A DNA stretch of 64,000 bases from AM-1111 sp046302135 (GTDB lineage Bacteria > Bacteroidota > Bacteroidia > B-17B0 > Aurantibacillaceae), in contig JBKCIQ010000094.1 of assembly GCA_046302135.1 (NCBI GenBank), positions 1 through 64,000 of the forward strand, read 5' to 3'. The notes below the pieces were generated by a model. The model ran no database searches, was not told where the DNA came from, and was given only the letters and a program-made list of their open reading frames with translations. Below are positions 8,116 through 17,602 of this stretch, one piece after another (the first letter of the stretch is position 1; every line of letters begins with the position of its first letter). The position numbers and the translations under genes were made by a program.

Positions 8116-10494
8116 ATGTATTCACAGTTTTCAGGGTTTTTCAAGCCATTATCAACTTTTTTTTTATTAACTTTTTTTCTAACAAACTCTTTTGCTCAAA
8201 AAAGTTATGTCAAAGGAATTGTTAAAGATGCAAAGTCAAAAGAATTGTTGCCTGGAGTTGCAATTTCATTTGACAACACGGGAGCAGTAACAGATATAGA
8301 TGGTGTATTTATAATTTCTTCCGAGCCTGATTCCAAAAAGAAAATAAAATTCGAATTAATAGGATATGACACCAAGACCGTTGAATTCGTTTTCCCGAAA
8401 AGTGACACACTTAACACCATTATTGAACTAAAAGGAATGAACGAAGTGTTGGATGAGGTTGTAATTTCAGCAGGAAAATTTGAACAAAAAATTTCTGATG
8501 TTACAGTAAGTATGGATGTAATAAAACCTTCACTGATTGAAAATAAAAACACTACTAACATGGGTATTTTCATGAATCAGGTGCCTAGTGTAAACACTTA
8601 TGATGGTCAGATCTCTATAAGAAATGGAAGTGGTTTTTCTTACGGAGCCGGGAGTCGTGTTTTGGTTTTGGTAGACGAAATGCCAATGTTATCTGCGGAT
8701 GCCGGTGATATTAAATGGAACTATCTTCCGGTAGAAAATGTTGAGCAAGTTGAAGTATTGAAGGGGGCCGCATCTGCATTGTTTGGCTCATCAGCACTTA
8801 ATGGAGTTATTAATTTCAGAACAGCGTATGCAAAAGACAAACCCATTACAACACTAAATGTTTACAACGGAATTTATGATAGACCGGAACGTGACCAACT
8901 TTGGTATTGGAAAGGAAGAAACAACCCAAGATATGATGGCTTAAACTTTAACCACTCTCAAAAATTAGGGCAGTTGGATCTTGTAGTAGGAGGACATTTA
9001 TTTAGTGATGATGGTTTCAGAGAAAGTGAAATCGAGACAAGAAAACGTGGTAATATAAATTTACGCTACAGGTTTAAGAAAATAAATGGATTGAGCGTTG
9101 GAGTTAATTTAAACACAATGAATACATCTGGCGGATTGTTTTTTCTTTGGAAAGCTGATACTGCTGCGTTTAGACCGGCAGATAATACCATACAAGTTTA
9201 TAACAATTACAGATTTAACATAGATCCATACATCGTCTATTTCACCGAAAAAGCAGGAAAGCACAGTTTAAGAACTAGATACTTCAGAACCAATAACATC
9301 AATGATAAAAATCAGGGCTCTCTAGCTGAACTATATTACGCAGAGTATCAGTTTCAGAAAAAATTTAAAAATAACCTAATATTTACTTCCGGTATCGTGA
9401 ACATGGAACAGCAAATCTTTAGCGATAGCGTATACGGTAGGCATACAGGAAAAAACAGAGCTGTCTTCGTGCAATTCGATAAGAAATTCTGGAGTAAACT
9501 CACCTTATCTTTAGGTATAAGAGGAGAATACTACAAAGTAGATTCTGCACAAACAAGAGGCGAAATTAAATTAGGATCGCTGCAAAAAAACAATTTACCG
9601 TTTCAGCCGGTAATGAGAATAGGAACCAGTTATCAGGTTGCAAAATTTACTTTTGCGCGGGCATCTTTTGGGCAGGGTTATCGTTTTCCTTCCGTTGCAG
9701 AAAAATTCATCAACACAGCCGTTAGCGCATTAAAAATTTTTCCTAACCCTAATCTTCAACCGGAAAGAGGTTGGAGTGCAGAGCTTGGTATAAAACAAGG
9801 ATTCAGGATAGCAGATTTCCGAGGTTTTTTTGATGTTGCCGGATACTTAACGGAATACAGAAATATGATCGAGTTTGTTTTTGGTTATTATTTTCCTCAG
9901 GATTTAACTTCTCCAACTTTTACAGATTACATCAACTACGCCGGCTTTCAATCTAAAAATATTGAACGGGGAAAAATAACCGGAATAGACATTTCTGTTA
10001 CAGGAAAAGGGAAAATTGGCCCGGTTGATATCACTATTTTTGGCGGGTATACATTTTCAGATGCCATCAACCCAAATTATATTGCAAAAGATGACACAAT
10101 ATCACCGGGAAGTGATAGTTTATCAAATAGATTAAAGTATAGAACCAGACATCTTTTTAAAAATGATATTCAATTGGATTGGAAAAAATTCTCACTCGGA
10201 TGGAGTGTAAGATACACTTCAAGAATGGATAATATTGATAAGAGGTTTGAAGAAAGTTTATTTTATGACCAGATTCCTGGACTAAAGGCCTACATCCTAC
10301 CCGGCCTGAAAGAATACAGACAAAATGAAAAAAATGGATATTGGATTAATGACTTACGTTGTTCTTATTCATTTTCAGAACACTTGAAAGCATCGTTTAT
10401 TGTAAACAATGTATTCAATACAGAATATGCTATGAGGCCGGGATTATTAGGTTCTCCGAGAACATTTATTTTCCAGTTTGGATTAAAACTTTAA
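8116..10494 (+). CDS. TonB-dependent outer membrane receptor with CarboxypepD-regulatory-like domain
   Basis: A 792-residue outer-membrane importer energised by TonB. A signal peptide ends near FFLTNSFAQ (residue 28). Next comes a carboxypeptidase-regulatory-like domain (VKGIVKDAKSKELLPGVAI to about residue 115), common in Bacteroidota receptors. The plug domain follows, with VEVLKGAASALFGSSALNGVI near 212-232, then a 22-strand barrel ending in the aromatic FIFQFGLKL. No SusD partner is beside it, so it is not a classical SusCD polysaccharide system; iron-chelate, vitamin or similar transport is more likely. The ligand cannot be deduced. The imperfect -7-like TATCTTGC lies just before the ATG. 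Confidence 0.93.
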   Translation: MYSQFSGFFKPLSTFFLLTFFLTNSFAQKSYVKGIVKDAKSKELLPGVAISFDNTGAVTDIDGVFIISSEPDSKKKIKFELIGYDTKTVEFVFPKSDTLNTIIELKGMNEVLDEVVISAGKFEQKISDVTVSMDVIKPSLIENKNTTNMGIFMNQVPSVNTYDGQISIRNGSGFSYGAGSRVLVLVDEMPMLSADAGDIKWNYLPVENVEQVEVLKGAASALFGSSALNGVINFRTAYAKDKPITTLNVYNGIYDRPERDQLWYWKGRNNPRYDGLNFNHSQKLGQLDLVVGGHLFSDDGFRESEIETRKRGNINLRYRFKKINGLSVGVNLNTMNTSGGLFFLWKADTAAFRPADNTIQVYNNYRFNIDPYIVYFTEKAGKHSLRTRYFRTNNINDKNQGSLAELYYAEYQFQKKFKNNLIFTSGIVNMEQQIFSDSVYGRHTGKNRAVFVQFDKKFWSKLTLSLGIRGEYYKVDSAQTRGEIKLGSLQKNNLPFQPVMRIGTSYQVAKFTFARASFGQGYRFPSVAEKFINTAVSALKIFPNPNLQPERGWSAELGIKQGFRIADFRGFFDVAGYLTEYRNMIEFVFGYYFPQDLTSPTFTDYINYAGFQSKNIERGKITGIDISVTGKGKIGPVDITIFGGYTFSDAINPNYIAKDDTISPGSDSLSNRLKYRTRHLFKNDIQLDWKKFSLGWSVRYTSRMDNIDKRFEESLFYDQIPGLKAYILPGLKEYRQNEKNGYWINDLRCSYSFSEHLKASFIVNNVFNTEYAMRPGLLGSPRTFIFQFGLKL

Positions 10495-10518
10495 TTCATA
10501 TTTTGTTAACTTTATTTG

Positions 10519-11565
10519 ATGAGTAGAATATTACACTTAGCTCTTATCAGTCTTTTATTCAGCCTAATTTTTTTACTCATAATTTATTTTTCCTTTGTTT
10601 TTCTAAAGTTGGATTTCAATCTTAATCATTTTTTAATTTTCTTTACAGTTGCACTTCTAACCTCCTTTTTCACTTTTTTTCTATCTTACGAACTAAGTGT
10701 TTTCAGAAGAGTGAGAAATATTTCTGAAAGAATTAATGGACTGATTGGTATCAAGGAATCTGAACCTCAAACATTGGTAAATATACCTGAAGAGAAAAAA
10801 GACCCCCTAGAAGAATTAAACGAATGCATCAATCAACTCGAAGAATCAAGGAGAGCAGAAATAGAAAAATTACTTAAACTGGAAAATCACAGGCGAGAAT
10901 TTTTAGGAAATGTTTCACACGAATTAAAAACTCCGATTTTCAACATACAGGGATATGTTTCCACACTTATAGACGGTGGATTATATGATGAATCAATTAA
11001 TCTTGAATACCTTAAAAGAGCCGACAAAAGTGTTGACAGAATGATACACATTATTGATGATCTTGAACAGATCTCGCAGTTAGAAAGTGGCATCTTAGAA
11101 CTTGATTACGAATATTATGACATTACAGAACAAATCAAAGACGTTTTCATTTCACTCGAAATTCAGGCACAGTCAAAAAATATCAGCTTTGGATTCTTAG
11201 AACAGAATGTGTCTTCGATTAAAGTATTTGCCGATAAATTCAGAATTCGTCAGGTTCTAGTTAATTTAATTACTAACTCGATTAAATATGGAAAACACGG
11301 AGGTAAAACTTTAGTTGGTCTGCTTGAAAAAGACAATGAAGTTTCTGTGTTTGTTTCTGATGATGGAATAGGAATTGAAGAAATTCATTTACCAAGACTC
11401 TTTGAAAGATTTTACAGAGTAGATAAAGGAAGAAGTAGAGAGCAAGGCGGTACTGGACTTGGACTTGCTATCGTTAAACACATTCTAGAAGCTCATCACC
11501 AGGGAATAAGAGTTACCAGTAAGGTTGGCGAAGGAACAACATTTACATTCAATCTTCAAAAATAA
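10519..11565 (+). CDS. Two-component sensor histidine kinase
   Basis: A 348-residue membrane kinase of the PhoR/HPK1 type. Two membrane helices lie in about residues 5-60 with almost no periplasmic loop, followed by a short coiled linker. The HisKA domain has the phospho-acceptor His134 in FLGNVSHELKTPIFNIQG. The ATPase domain shows the N box (QVLVNLITNSIKYG), G1 (VSDDGIGI), F box (LFERFYRVD) and G2 (GGTGLGLAIVKHIL). No response-regulator gene is adjacent, so its partner is encoded elsewhere. The ATG at 10519 is preferred over the TTG immediately before it. It sits 24 nt after the receptor gene and 3 nt before the next gene, suggesting one operon. Confidence 0.93.
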   Translation: MSRILHLALISLLFSLIFLLIIYFSFVFLKLDFNLNHFLIFFTVALLTSFFTFFLSYELSVFRRVRNISERINGLIGIKESEPQTLVNIPEEKKDPLEELNECINQLEESRRAEIEKLLKLENHRREFLGNVSHELKTPIFNIQGYVSTLIDGGLYDESINLEYLKRADKSVDRMIHIIDDLEQISQLESGILELDYEYYDITEQIKDVFISLEIQAQSKNISFGFLEQNVSSIKVFADKFRIRQVLVNLITNSIKYGKHGGKTLVGLLEKDNEVSVFVSDDGIGIEEIHLPRLFERFYRVDKGRSREQGGTGLGLAIVKHILEAHHQGIRVTSKVGEGTTFTFNLQK

Positions 11566-11568
11566 TTT

Positions 11569-12090
11569 ATGGCATTAATAAAAACAGTAAATGAAATAAA
11601 ACCGGTACATGGAAAAAACTGTTACCTCGCAGAAAATGCAACAATTGCCGGCGATGTAATTATCGGTGATGATTGCAGTGTATGGTTCAATGCGGTTATA
11701 CGAGGGGATGTTAATTCTATAAGAATCGGAAACAAAGTAAACATTCAGGATGGGGCCATAATACATTGCACCTATCAGAAAACAAAAACTGTAATTGGTA
11801 ATAACGTCTCTATAGGCCATAACGCAATTGTACATGGATGTAAGATTCACGACAACGTTCTTATTGGTATGGGTGCAATAGTTATGGATAACTGCGAAAT
11901 TGGTGAAAACACAATAATCGCGGCAGGAGCAGTGCTAACAGAAAACACCAAAGTTCCATCCGGAACTGTTTGGGCAGGAGTACCTGCAAAAAAAATTAAA
12001 GACATTAATCAGCAATTACAAAAAGGAGAAATTGAAAGAATAGCAAATAATTATCTTATGTACTCAAGTTGGTTTAGAAATGAAGAATAA
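11569..12090 (+). CDS. Gamma carbonic anhydrase family protein
   Basis: A 173-residue left-handed beta-helix protein built of hexapeptide repeats (for example VIIGDDCSVWFNAVIRGDV, NVLIGMGAIVMDNCEIGENT). The three zinc-binding histidines of the gamma-carbonic anhydrase family appear as IIHCT and IGHNAIVHG. These proteins trimerise and bind zinc between subunits; many bacterial members (YrdA/PaaY type) have weak or unproved hydratase activity, and PaaY acts as a thioesterase. A paa operon is present at 36-39 kb but not linked to this gene. Length fits the family. It starts 3 nt after the kinase stop codon. Confidence 0.92.
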   Translation: MALIKTVNEIKPVHGKNCYLAENATIAGDVIIGDDCSVWFNAVIRGDVNSIRIGNKVNIQDGAIIHCTYQKTKTVIGNNVSIGHNAIVHGCKIHDNVLIGMGAIVMDNCEIGENTIIAAGAVLTENTKVPSGTVWAGVPAKKIKDINQQLQKGEIERIANNYLMYSSWFRNEE

Positions 12091-12136
12091 ACACAAAGCA
12101 AATAATAAAACTTTAATTTTTTCGTTTAAAAATTCG

Positions 12137-13186
12137 ATGCGCAAATTATTTACTTGTTTGTTGTCCTTTTATTGTTTTACCCAATTTGCTCAGACCGGCG
12201 GTACAGGTATTTATAAATTTCTAGACCTTACTGTGCCATCAAGAACCTCAGCTTTGGGTGGCAACACCATTGCACTCAGAGATGACGACATAACATTATC
12301 TTTTCAAAATCCCGCCTTACTTACTTCATCTTGCTCTAATCAAGCGGCAATGGCATTTGTAGATTATTTTTCTGACATCAGGTACGGATACGGTGCCTAT
12401 TCAAAGTCTTTTGAAAAAATAGGAAACTTTGGAGCCGCTATGCATTACGTTAATTATGGTACTTTTACAGCGGCAGACGAATACGGAAAAACCGAAGGCA
12501 CTTTCACAGCATCTGATTACAGCTTTAACTTAACTTACGCCAGAGAAATTGATTCAACCTTTACTTACGGTGCAACATTAAAAACTATCTACTCAAAATA
12601 TGAAAGATATTCTTCTTTTGGAAACGCGCTGGATCTTGGTGGTACTTATCACAATTATAAACATAATTTTACATGCGCCCTATTGCTTAGAAATTTTGGT
12701 TTTCAATGGAAGTCATACAATCAGGATGTAAACGAATCCCTTGATTTTACCAGCCAAATTGCTTTCAGTAAAAAAATTAAAAAAGCACCGTTTCGCATTC
12801 ATCTCGCTTATCAATTTCTTGAGAGATGGGACCTAACATATGCAAATCCAGAAAATCCAGAACCAACAGTTGATCCTTTTACCGGTGAACCAATCAAGGA
12901 AAAAAAATTAAATAAGTTCATGGATAAACTTGGAAGACATTTGGTTGCGTCAACAGAAATATTGGTAACTAAAAATTTTAATTTAAGGTTAGGATACAGT
13001 TACTTAAGAGCAATGGACATGAAACTTAATGACAGAAGAGGTTGGGGAGGCTTAACTTTTGGTTTTGGTTTTAAGATTTATAAATTTCAGATTTCATACG
13101 CAAGAGCAAACTACCACGCGGCCGGTGGTTCGAACCATTTTACTTTGTCGGCAAGACTGAGTGAATTCACTAAAACGAAACAATAG
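12137..13186 (+). CDS. porQ: Type IX secretion system protein PorQ
   Basis: An outer-membrane beta-barrel protein of about 349 residues. In the T9SS of Bacteroidota, PorQ joins PorU, PorV and PorZ in the surface complex that cleaves sorting signals and attaches cargo. The family start GGTGIYKFLDLTVPSRTSALGG follows a signal peptide, MRKLFTCLLSFYCF to FAQ. This favours ATG at 12137 over the one at 12080, which overlaps the previous gene and would bury the signal peptide. Further family marks are FQNPALL and the C-terminal strand HFTLSARLSEF. Three T9SS cargo proteins are encoded in the same window. In many genomes porQ lies next to cmk; it does not here. Confidence 0.9.
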   Translation: MRKLFTCLLSFYCFTQFAQTGGTGIYKFLDLTVPSRTSALGGNTIALRDDDITLSFQNPALLTSSCSNQAAMAFVDYFSDIRYGYGAYSKSFEKIGNFGAAMHYVNYGTFTAADEYGKTEGTFTASDYSFNLTYAREIDSTFTYGATLKTIYSKYERYSSFGNALDLGGTYHNYKHNFTCALLLRNFGFQWKSYNQDVNESLDFTSQIAFSKKIKKAPFRIHLAYQFLERWDLTYANPENPEPTVDPFTGEPIKEKKLNKFMDKLGRHLVASTEILVTKNFNLRLGYSYLRAMDMKLNDRRGWGGLTFGFGFKIYKFQISYARANYHAAGGSNHFTLSARLSEFTKTKQ

Positions 13187-13194
13187 AAATTTAC

Positions 13195-14190
13195 TTAACG
13201 TAAAATTACTTCTGTACCTCCGTATCCGTATTTTTTATAGGAAGCATCGCTAACAATTAACTCCGGATAGGATTTTAATATGTGTCTGATCTCAGATTTT
13301 AAACGTCCGTTACCAACACCATGGATGAAAATTATTTTTTTTAAGTTGGAGGTTATTGCTAAATCCAGTTCTTTCTGAAATATCTTAATCTGATAATTAA
13401 GCATCTCACCATTACTCATACCACTTATGTTTTCCAGTAATTCTTCAATATGAAGGTCAATCTCTTTTTCCTCTTGCAATTGATCTCTACGATGTGGTTT
13501 ACTCACAGGAGCAGAAGGCTGATGAAATTCATCAAACTTTTGAAGACGCTCCACATCATAATCGGTGAGTTTAATTTTCCTGCTGGTTTCCTTCAAGAAT
13601 TTATCTCTAAGCACGAAATACATCACAGGATTTTTAAATTCTTCATTGCGAATAAAGGTACCTTTTGAAATTATTTTTTCATTGAGTAATACCACTTCCG
13701 CAACCGGAATTTGTGCGACGTAATGTGATTTTTTGAAAAATAAGATTTCTATCTTGTTATAATTATATTCGGAGAGCTGAGACTTTTTGATCTTCTTCAT
13801 CAACAATTTTTGGAAAGGTCCGAGTTCCCCATTCTTTAAAGTCTGAAATAAATGTCCATCTTTAACAGAGTAAGTAAAATAAATATGAAACTCACTTTGA
13901 TTGAATAGATAGATCGAATAATAATCTGTAAGAATTGGCAATTCATGATCAGGCTCTATAACGAACAAGATGTTTTCATCAGGATTTAAATTTGGCTCGA
14001 GATCTAGGTTTTCAGCGTCTTTATTTACTATTAGCTCCGTCTCGGTAACAACGAGCAATCTTGCAGGATAAGGAACTTCAAAACCATCTTCAATTTCAAC
14101 AAAAACATGATCCTTGTCCTTATAACGAGAAACAACTCCGCCTCCCGCTTCGTTTAAAAACCTCACCTTATCACCGATTCGAATCTTCAT
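13195..14190 (-). CDS. DUF2027 and Smr domain protein
   Basis: A 331-residue protein with an N-terminal DUF2027 module (KIRIGDKVRFLNEAGGGVV) and a C-terminal Smr domain. The latter has EIDLHIEELLEN and IIFIHGVGNGRLKSEIR, the Smr LDLHG-like and HGxGxG-like signatures. Smr domains are nucleases or nucleic-acid binding domains also found at the end of MutS2, but the MutS ATPase part is absent. This two-domain form is common in Bacteroidota and its role is not established; nucleic-acid repair or RNA quality control is a guess. It overlaps the end of comEC upstream by 4 nt (ATGA), so translation is coupled. Confidence 0.9.
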   Translation of the reverse strand: MKIRIGDKVRFLNEAGGGVVSRYKDKDHVFVEIEDGFEVPYPARLLVVTETELIVNKDAENLDLEPNLNPDENILFVIEPDHELPILTDYYSIYLFNQSEFHIYFTYSVKDGHLFQTLKNGELGPFQKLLMKKIKKSQLSEYNYNKIEILFFKKSHYVAQIPVAEVVLLNEKIISKGTFIRNEEFKNPVMYFVLRDKFLKETSRKIKLTDYDVERLQKFDEFHQPSAPVSKPHRRDQLQEEKEIDLHIEELLENISGMSNGEMLNYQIKIFQKELDLAITSNLKKIIFIHGVGNGRLKSEIRHILKSYPELIVSDASYKKYGYGGTEVILR

Positions 14191-16214
14191 TCTTGTTTTA
14201 TAAATGCTCCATCATCTCTGATAGACCAATACCTCAAATTTAATGAATCAGCCATTAGGGTCCATCTTAAATTTTTTGAAAATTTATTGGTCGCGTCTGA
14301 AATTATTTCGGCATCTGGAAAATCTTGATGTAGTCTTTCCAATGACACAATTGGGTTGCTATTTAAAATCAAATAATCAATTTTTTTAGAATGTTTAATT
14401 TTTTGATCATTTACCATCAGTAACCGTTTACCTGAAACACAAATAACAATATTAGAACTCAGTTTAAAATTTTTCGAGTTACTAATGTGCTTAGATCTCT
14501 TATAACGTTTTGAGGAATTATTTTCCTGACCGACAGACAAAGCATTAAAACCACTGATGAAATCTATTGATGTATTCTTCTTATCATGATAAACAATAAA
14601 TCCTTTTTGCTCACTTTCATTCAAATATTTTAGGTTAAGTGAAATCAATAATATCACTATAAAAATTAAACTTGCAAATAAATTTTCCTTACTACGTTCA
14701 AAAAAATAAGCAGAGATAAAAAAGACAATAATGAAAATCACTAATACCTCAAATAAATTTATAAATACACAGCTTATCTGTGCTCCAGGAAATTGACCTA
14801 AATTAATTGTAATAAAATTCATACATCGAATAATGAAACCAAGTACATCAGAAAAAAATGTTGAAATTTGATTGAACGGCGAAACAATCAGTATTAATAT
14901 ACCTCCATACATTACAATTGTGGATAATGGTATTATAAGCAAATTTGCAATAATGAATATTAACGAAAAATTATTGAAATAATAGAGAGTAATTGGAAAT
15001 GTAGTAAGTTGAGCGGCCAATGATACTGAAGTTAAAGTCCAGACTTTATTTAAAAAACCAGATTTGAAATAAAACCATTTTTGCATTGCCGGCTGAAAAA
15101 TTAAAATCCCTAAAAGCGCTAAATAACTGAGCTGAAATCCAACATCAAAAATCAATAATGGATTATAAAGTAGAATCAAAAACGCAGAAGCTAATAAGGT
15201 ATTAATAGGTTGAGATTTTCTATAAATGAGGTTGCCAAATAAAAACAAAGAACACATTAGCGAGGCCCTTACTACCGAAGGTGATAGCCCGGATATCAAT
15301 GCAAAAATCCATAAGCCGGATAAGATTAATATGAATTTAAAGTACTTTCCAAATTTTATTTTTTCTAGAAAAATAAACAGGTAATTCAGAAGTGCATAAA
15401 TAATTCCAATGTGCAATCCCGAAACGGAAAGAACATGTATGGTGCCAGTGACCGCATAAGCATCTGCTAAATCACGATTGATCTCATCGTCATATCCTAC
15501 CAACAGCGCGGCAATTATAGAAAACTCTTCCTTACTTTTAAATTTTTCTCTGAAAAGTTTAATCATTTTAATCTTAACTTTTGTTGCAATTTCACCAATT
15601 TCAAAATCTGATTTTAGATTAAGTTTTCTAAATTGATTATGTTTGACATAAACTGAATGAAAAATATTTTTGTTTTTTAAATATTCTTTATAATTAAAGT
15701 CACCCGGGTTTTTAGGCGGTTCAATTTCCATTGTTTGCGAGTTGACAAAAAGAAAATCACCATATTTTATTTTGGAGTAATCATCTTTTGTGAAATATGC
15801 AATTACAGTCCCCATAGATTCACATAATTTTTTTCCCTTTACAACATACTTTAACTTCAGCTGTGCCTTAACACTATTCTCGTTCTCGACAGGTATAGTT
15901 GATATACGAGCAATAAATTTATTTGGAGCATTTACAATTTGACTATAGTGATTTGGATTATTCTCTATTTTGTTTAGATAAACCAACTGGCAGGCAAAAA
16001 GCATTAAAAAAAGTTGACTCACTAAACCAAAATAAAATTTCAATCTGTAAAATTTAAAACGGTGTACAATTACCCAAATAAATACAAGGAAAAAAAGAAA
16101 AAATGAGGTAACGTAAATTAAATCAAAATTTAATTTAAAAACGTAGGAAAAAACAATCCCGGAAATGAAAGGAATAACAATTCTGAGGAATGGTATTTCA
16201 CTGAACTTATTCAG
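14187..16214 (-). CDS. comEC: ComEC/Rec2 family competence protein, non-canonical start
   Basis: The inner-membrane channel for single-stranded DNA uptake. The protein has an N-terminal DUF4131-like region, the competence domain with many helices (LSVSGLHIGIIYALL, ALISGLSPSVVRASLM), and a shortened C-terminal lactamase-like region. The first ATG/GTG/TTG codon of the frame is TTG at 16043, giving 618 residues. However, the frame remains open upstream to 16241 and encodes typical family sequence: IPFLRIVIPFISGIVFSYVF, then a second hydrophobic helix. No ATG, GTG or TTG occurs in that extension, so CTG at 16214 (used here), an ATT, or a sequence error are the options. It follows the symporter gene directly and overlaps the Smr gene by 4 nt. 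Confidence 0.85.
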   Translation of the reverse strand: MNKFSEIPFLRIVIPFISGIVFSYVFKLNFDLIYVTSFFLFFLVFIWVIVHRFKFYRLKFYFGLVSQLFLMLFACQLVYLNKIENNPNHYSQIVNAPNKFIARISTIPVENENSVKAQLKLKYVVKGKKLCESMGTVIAYFTKDDYSKIKYGDFLFVNSQTMEIEPPKNPGDFNYKEYLKNKNIFHSVYVKHNQFRKLNLKSDFEIGEIATKVKIKMIKLFREKFKSKEEFSIIAALLVGYDDEINRDLADAYAVTGTIHVLSVSGLHIGIIYALLNYLFIFLEKIKFGKYFKFILILSGLWIFALISGLSPSVVRASLMCSLFLFGNLIYRKSQPINTLLASAFLILLYNPLLIFDVGFQLSYLALLGILIFQPAMQKWFYFKSGFLNKVWTLTSVSLAAQLTTFPITLYYFNNFSLIFIIANLLIIPLSTIVMYGGILILIVSPFNQISTFFSDVLGFIIRCMNFITINLGQFPGAQISCVFINLFEVLVIFIIVFFISAYFFERSKENLFASLIFIVILLISLNLKYLNESEQKGFIVYHDKKNTSIDFISGFNALSVGQENNSSKRYKRSKHISNSKNFKLSSNIVICVSGKRLLMVNDQKIKHSKKIDYLILNSNPIVSLERLHQDFPDAEIISDATNKFSKNLRWTLMADSLNLRYWSIRDDGAFIKQE

Positions 16215-16234
16215 GTTGAATTTTTTTGAAAAAA

Positions 16235-17596
16235 TTACAACTTAATCTGAGCACTAGGCCTGTGATATTCTTTTTCACTTTTGGCAATTACAGCACTAGC
16301 AACTGCATTGCCTATTACATTAGTTGCAGACCTGCCCATATCCAATATCTGATCAATTGCAAGAACCAAAAGCAAACCCTCACCAGGAATCTTGAAAGTT
16401 GATAACATACCTGCAATCACTACCAATGAAGCTCGTGGTACGCCTGCAACACCTTTACTAGCAAGTAATAAAATCAACATCATATATATTTGATCTGCGA
16501 CACTCATTTGAATACCATAAGCCTGAGCAATAAAAGCAGTGGCAAAGGTCATGTACATGATGCTTCCATCAAGGTTAAATGAATAACCTAATGGCAAAAC
16601 AAAGCTCACCACACGGTTTCCAATACCAAATTTTTCAAGTGCCTCTATAGTCATGGGCATTGCAGCCTCTGAACTTGCAGTACTAAAGGCAAGAATCAAT
16701 GGTTCTTTGATATGACTAAGTAATTTAAAAAATGGTATCCCATAAAATTTGCAAACAAGAAATAGAATTACAAAAATGAAAAACAAGAGCCCTCCAAAGA
16801 AACATGCAATAAGATAAAGGTAACCCAGCATTATTCCGGGCCCTTGTTGAATTAACACAGATGCAATGGCGCCAAAAATTCCAAGCGGCGCAAACTTCAT
16901 CACATAATCTGTTACTTTAAACATCACATGGCTCAATGACTCACAAAAATTGAGAATGACTTTTCCACGCTCCTTTATTGCGCTGACTCCAATTCCAAAA
17001 AAAACTGAGAACACAACAATTGGAAGAATATCGTTTTCAGCCATTGATTTAATAACGGAAGAAGGTATTACGTGTTCAATGAAATTTGATGCCGTCTGAG
17101 ATTTTGCCTTAATTCCTGTCTCAGCTCCAACTCTAGGAAGCTCCAGACTCATGTGTTTACCTGGTTGAAAAATATTTGCGATAACAAGACCAATGAATAA
17201 GGCAACAATGGTCGCACATAAAAAATAAATCATGGTTTTAGCTCCAATTCTACCCATGGTTCTAACATCACTGATTTTACCAATTCCCAAAACAAGAACT
17301 GAAAAAACAAGTGGTGCAATTATCATTTTTATAAGCAACAAAAAAATCTGACTGCAAATATTAAATGGTTGTGCTACTTGCTTTTTATAATCTTTTTTTA
17401 TGGCGGAAATTTTTTCTTTAAGAAGATAGTAATCTTTTTTTGATTTCTCACTTCCCTCTTTTCCACTATTATATTTTTCAATTATTGAATCAAGTTTTTT
17501 CAGTTTAGGTTCAATGTTTAAATTAATGATGGTACCGGTAGCTATACCAAGTACTAATCCGATTAAAATAAAAATTAAAAGTTTATTTTTTTTCAT
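16235..17596 (-). CDS. Dicarboxylate/amino acid:cation symporter (DAACS)
   Basis: A 453-residue sodium- or proton-coupled transporter of the glutamate/dicarboxylate family. Hairpin HP1 carries AFSTASSEAAMPMTI, the SSEAAMP form of the usual SSAATLP. Helix 7 has YSFNLDGSIMY, the NMDGT-like motif. HP2 is SKGVAGVPRASLVV, and helix 8 has GRSATNVIGNAVA. An unusual feature is a charged, lysine-rich segment of about 45 residues between helices 1 and 2 (LKKLDSIIEKYNSGKEGSEK). That segment is known from Bacteroidota homologues, but its role is unclear. The substrate is probably glutamate, aspartate or a C4-dicarboxylate. The gene is followed immediately by comEC and preceded by aroC at 6 nt. Confidence 0.92.
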   Translation of the reverse strand: MKKNKLLIFILIGLVLGIATGTIINLNIEPKLKKLDSIIEKYNSGKEGSEKSKKDYYLLKEKISAIKKDYKKQVAQPFNICSQIFLLLIKMIIAPLVFSVLVLGIGKISDVRTMGRIGAKTMIYFLCATIVALFIGLVIANIFQPGKHMSLELPRVGAETGIKAKSQTASNFIEHVIPSSVIKSMAENDILPIVVFSVFFGIGVSAIKERGKVILNFCESLSHVMFKVTDYVMKFAPLGIFGAIASVLIQQGPGIMLGYLYLIACFFGGLLFFIFVILFLVCKFYGIPFFKLLSHIKEPLILAFSTASSEAAMPMTIEALEKFGIGNRVVSFVLPLGYSFNLDGSIMYMTFATAFIAQAYGIQMSVADQIYMMLILLLASKGVAGVPRASLVVIAGMLSTFKIPGEGLLLVLAIDQILDMGRSATNVIGNAVASAVIAKSEKEYHRPSAQIKL

Positions 17597-17602
17597 TGGA
17601 TG

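Noticed and set aside
12080..12136. Upstream ATG at 12080 as start of porQ
   Set aside because: It would overlap the previous gene and put 19 charged residues before the signal peptide that starts at 12137.
13195..14190. MutS2 mismatch-repair protein
   Set aside because: Only the Smr domain is shared; the MutS ATPase and connector domains are missing and DUF2027 is at the front.
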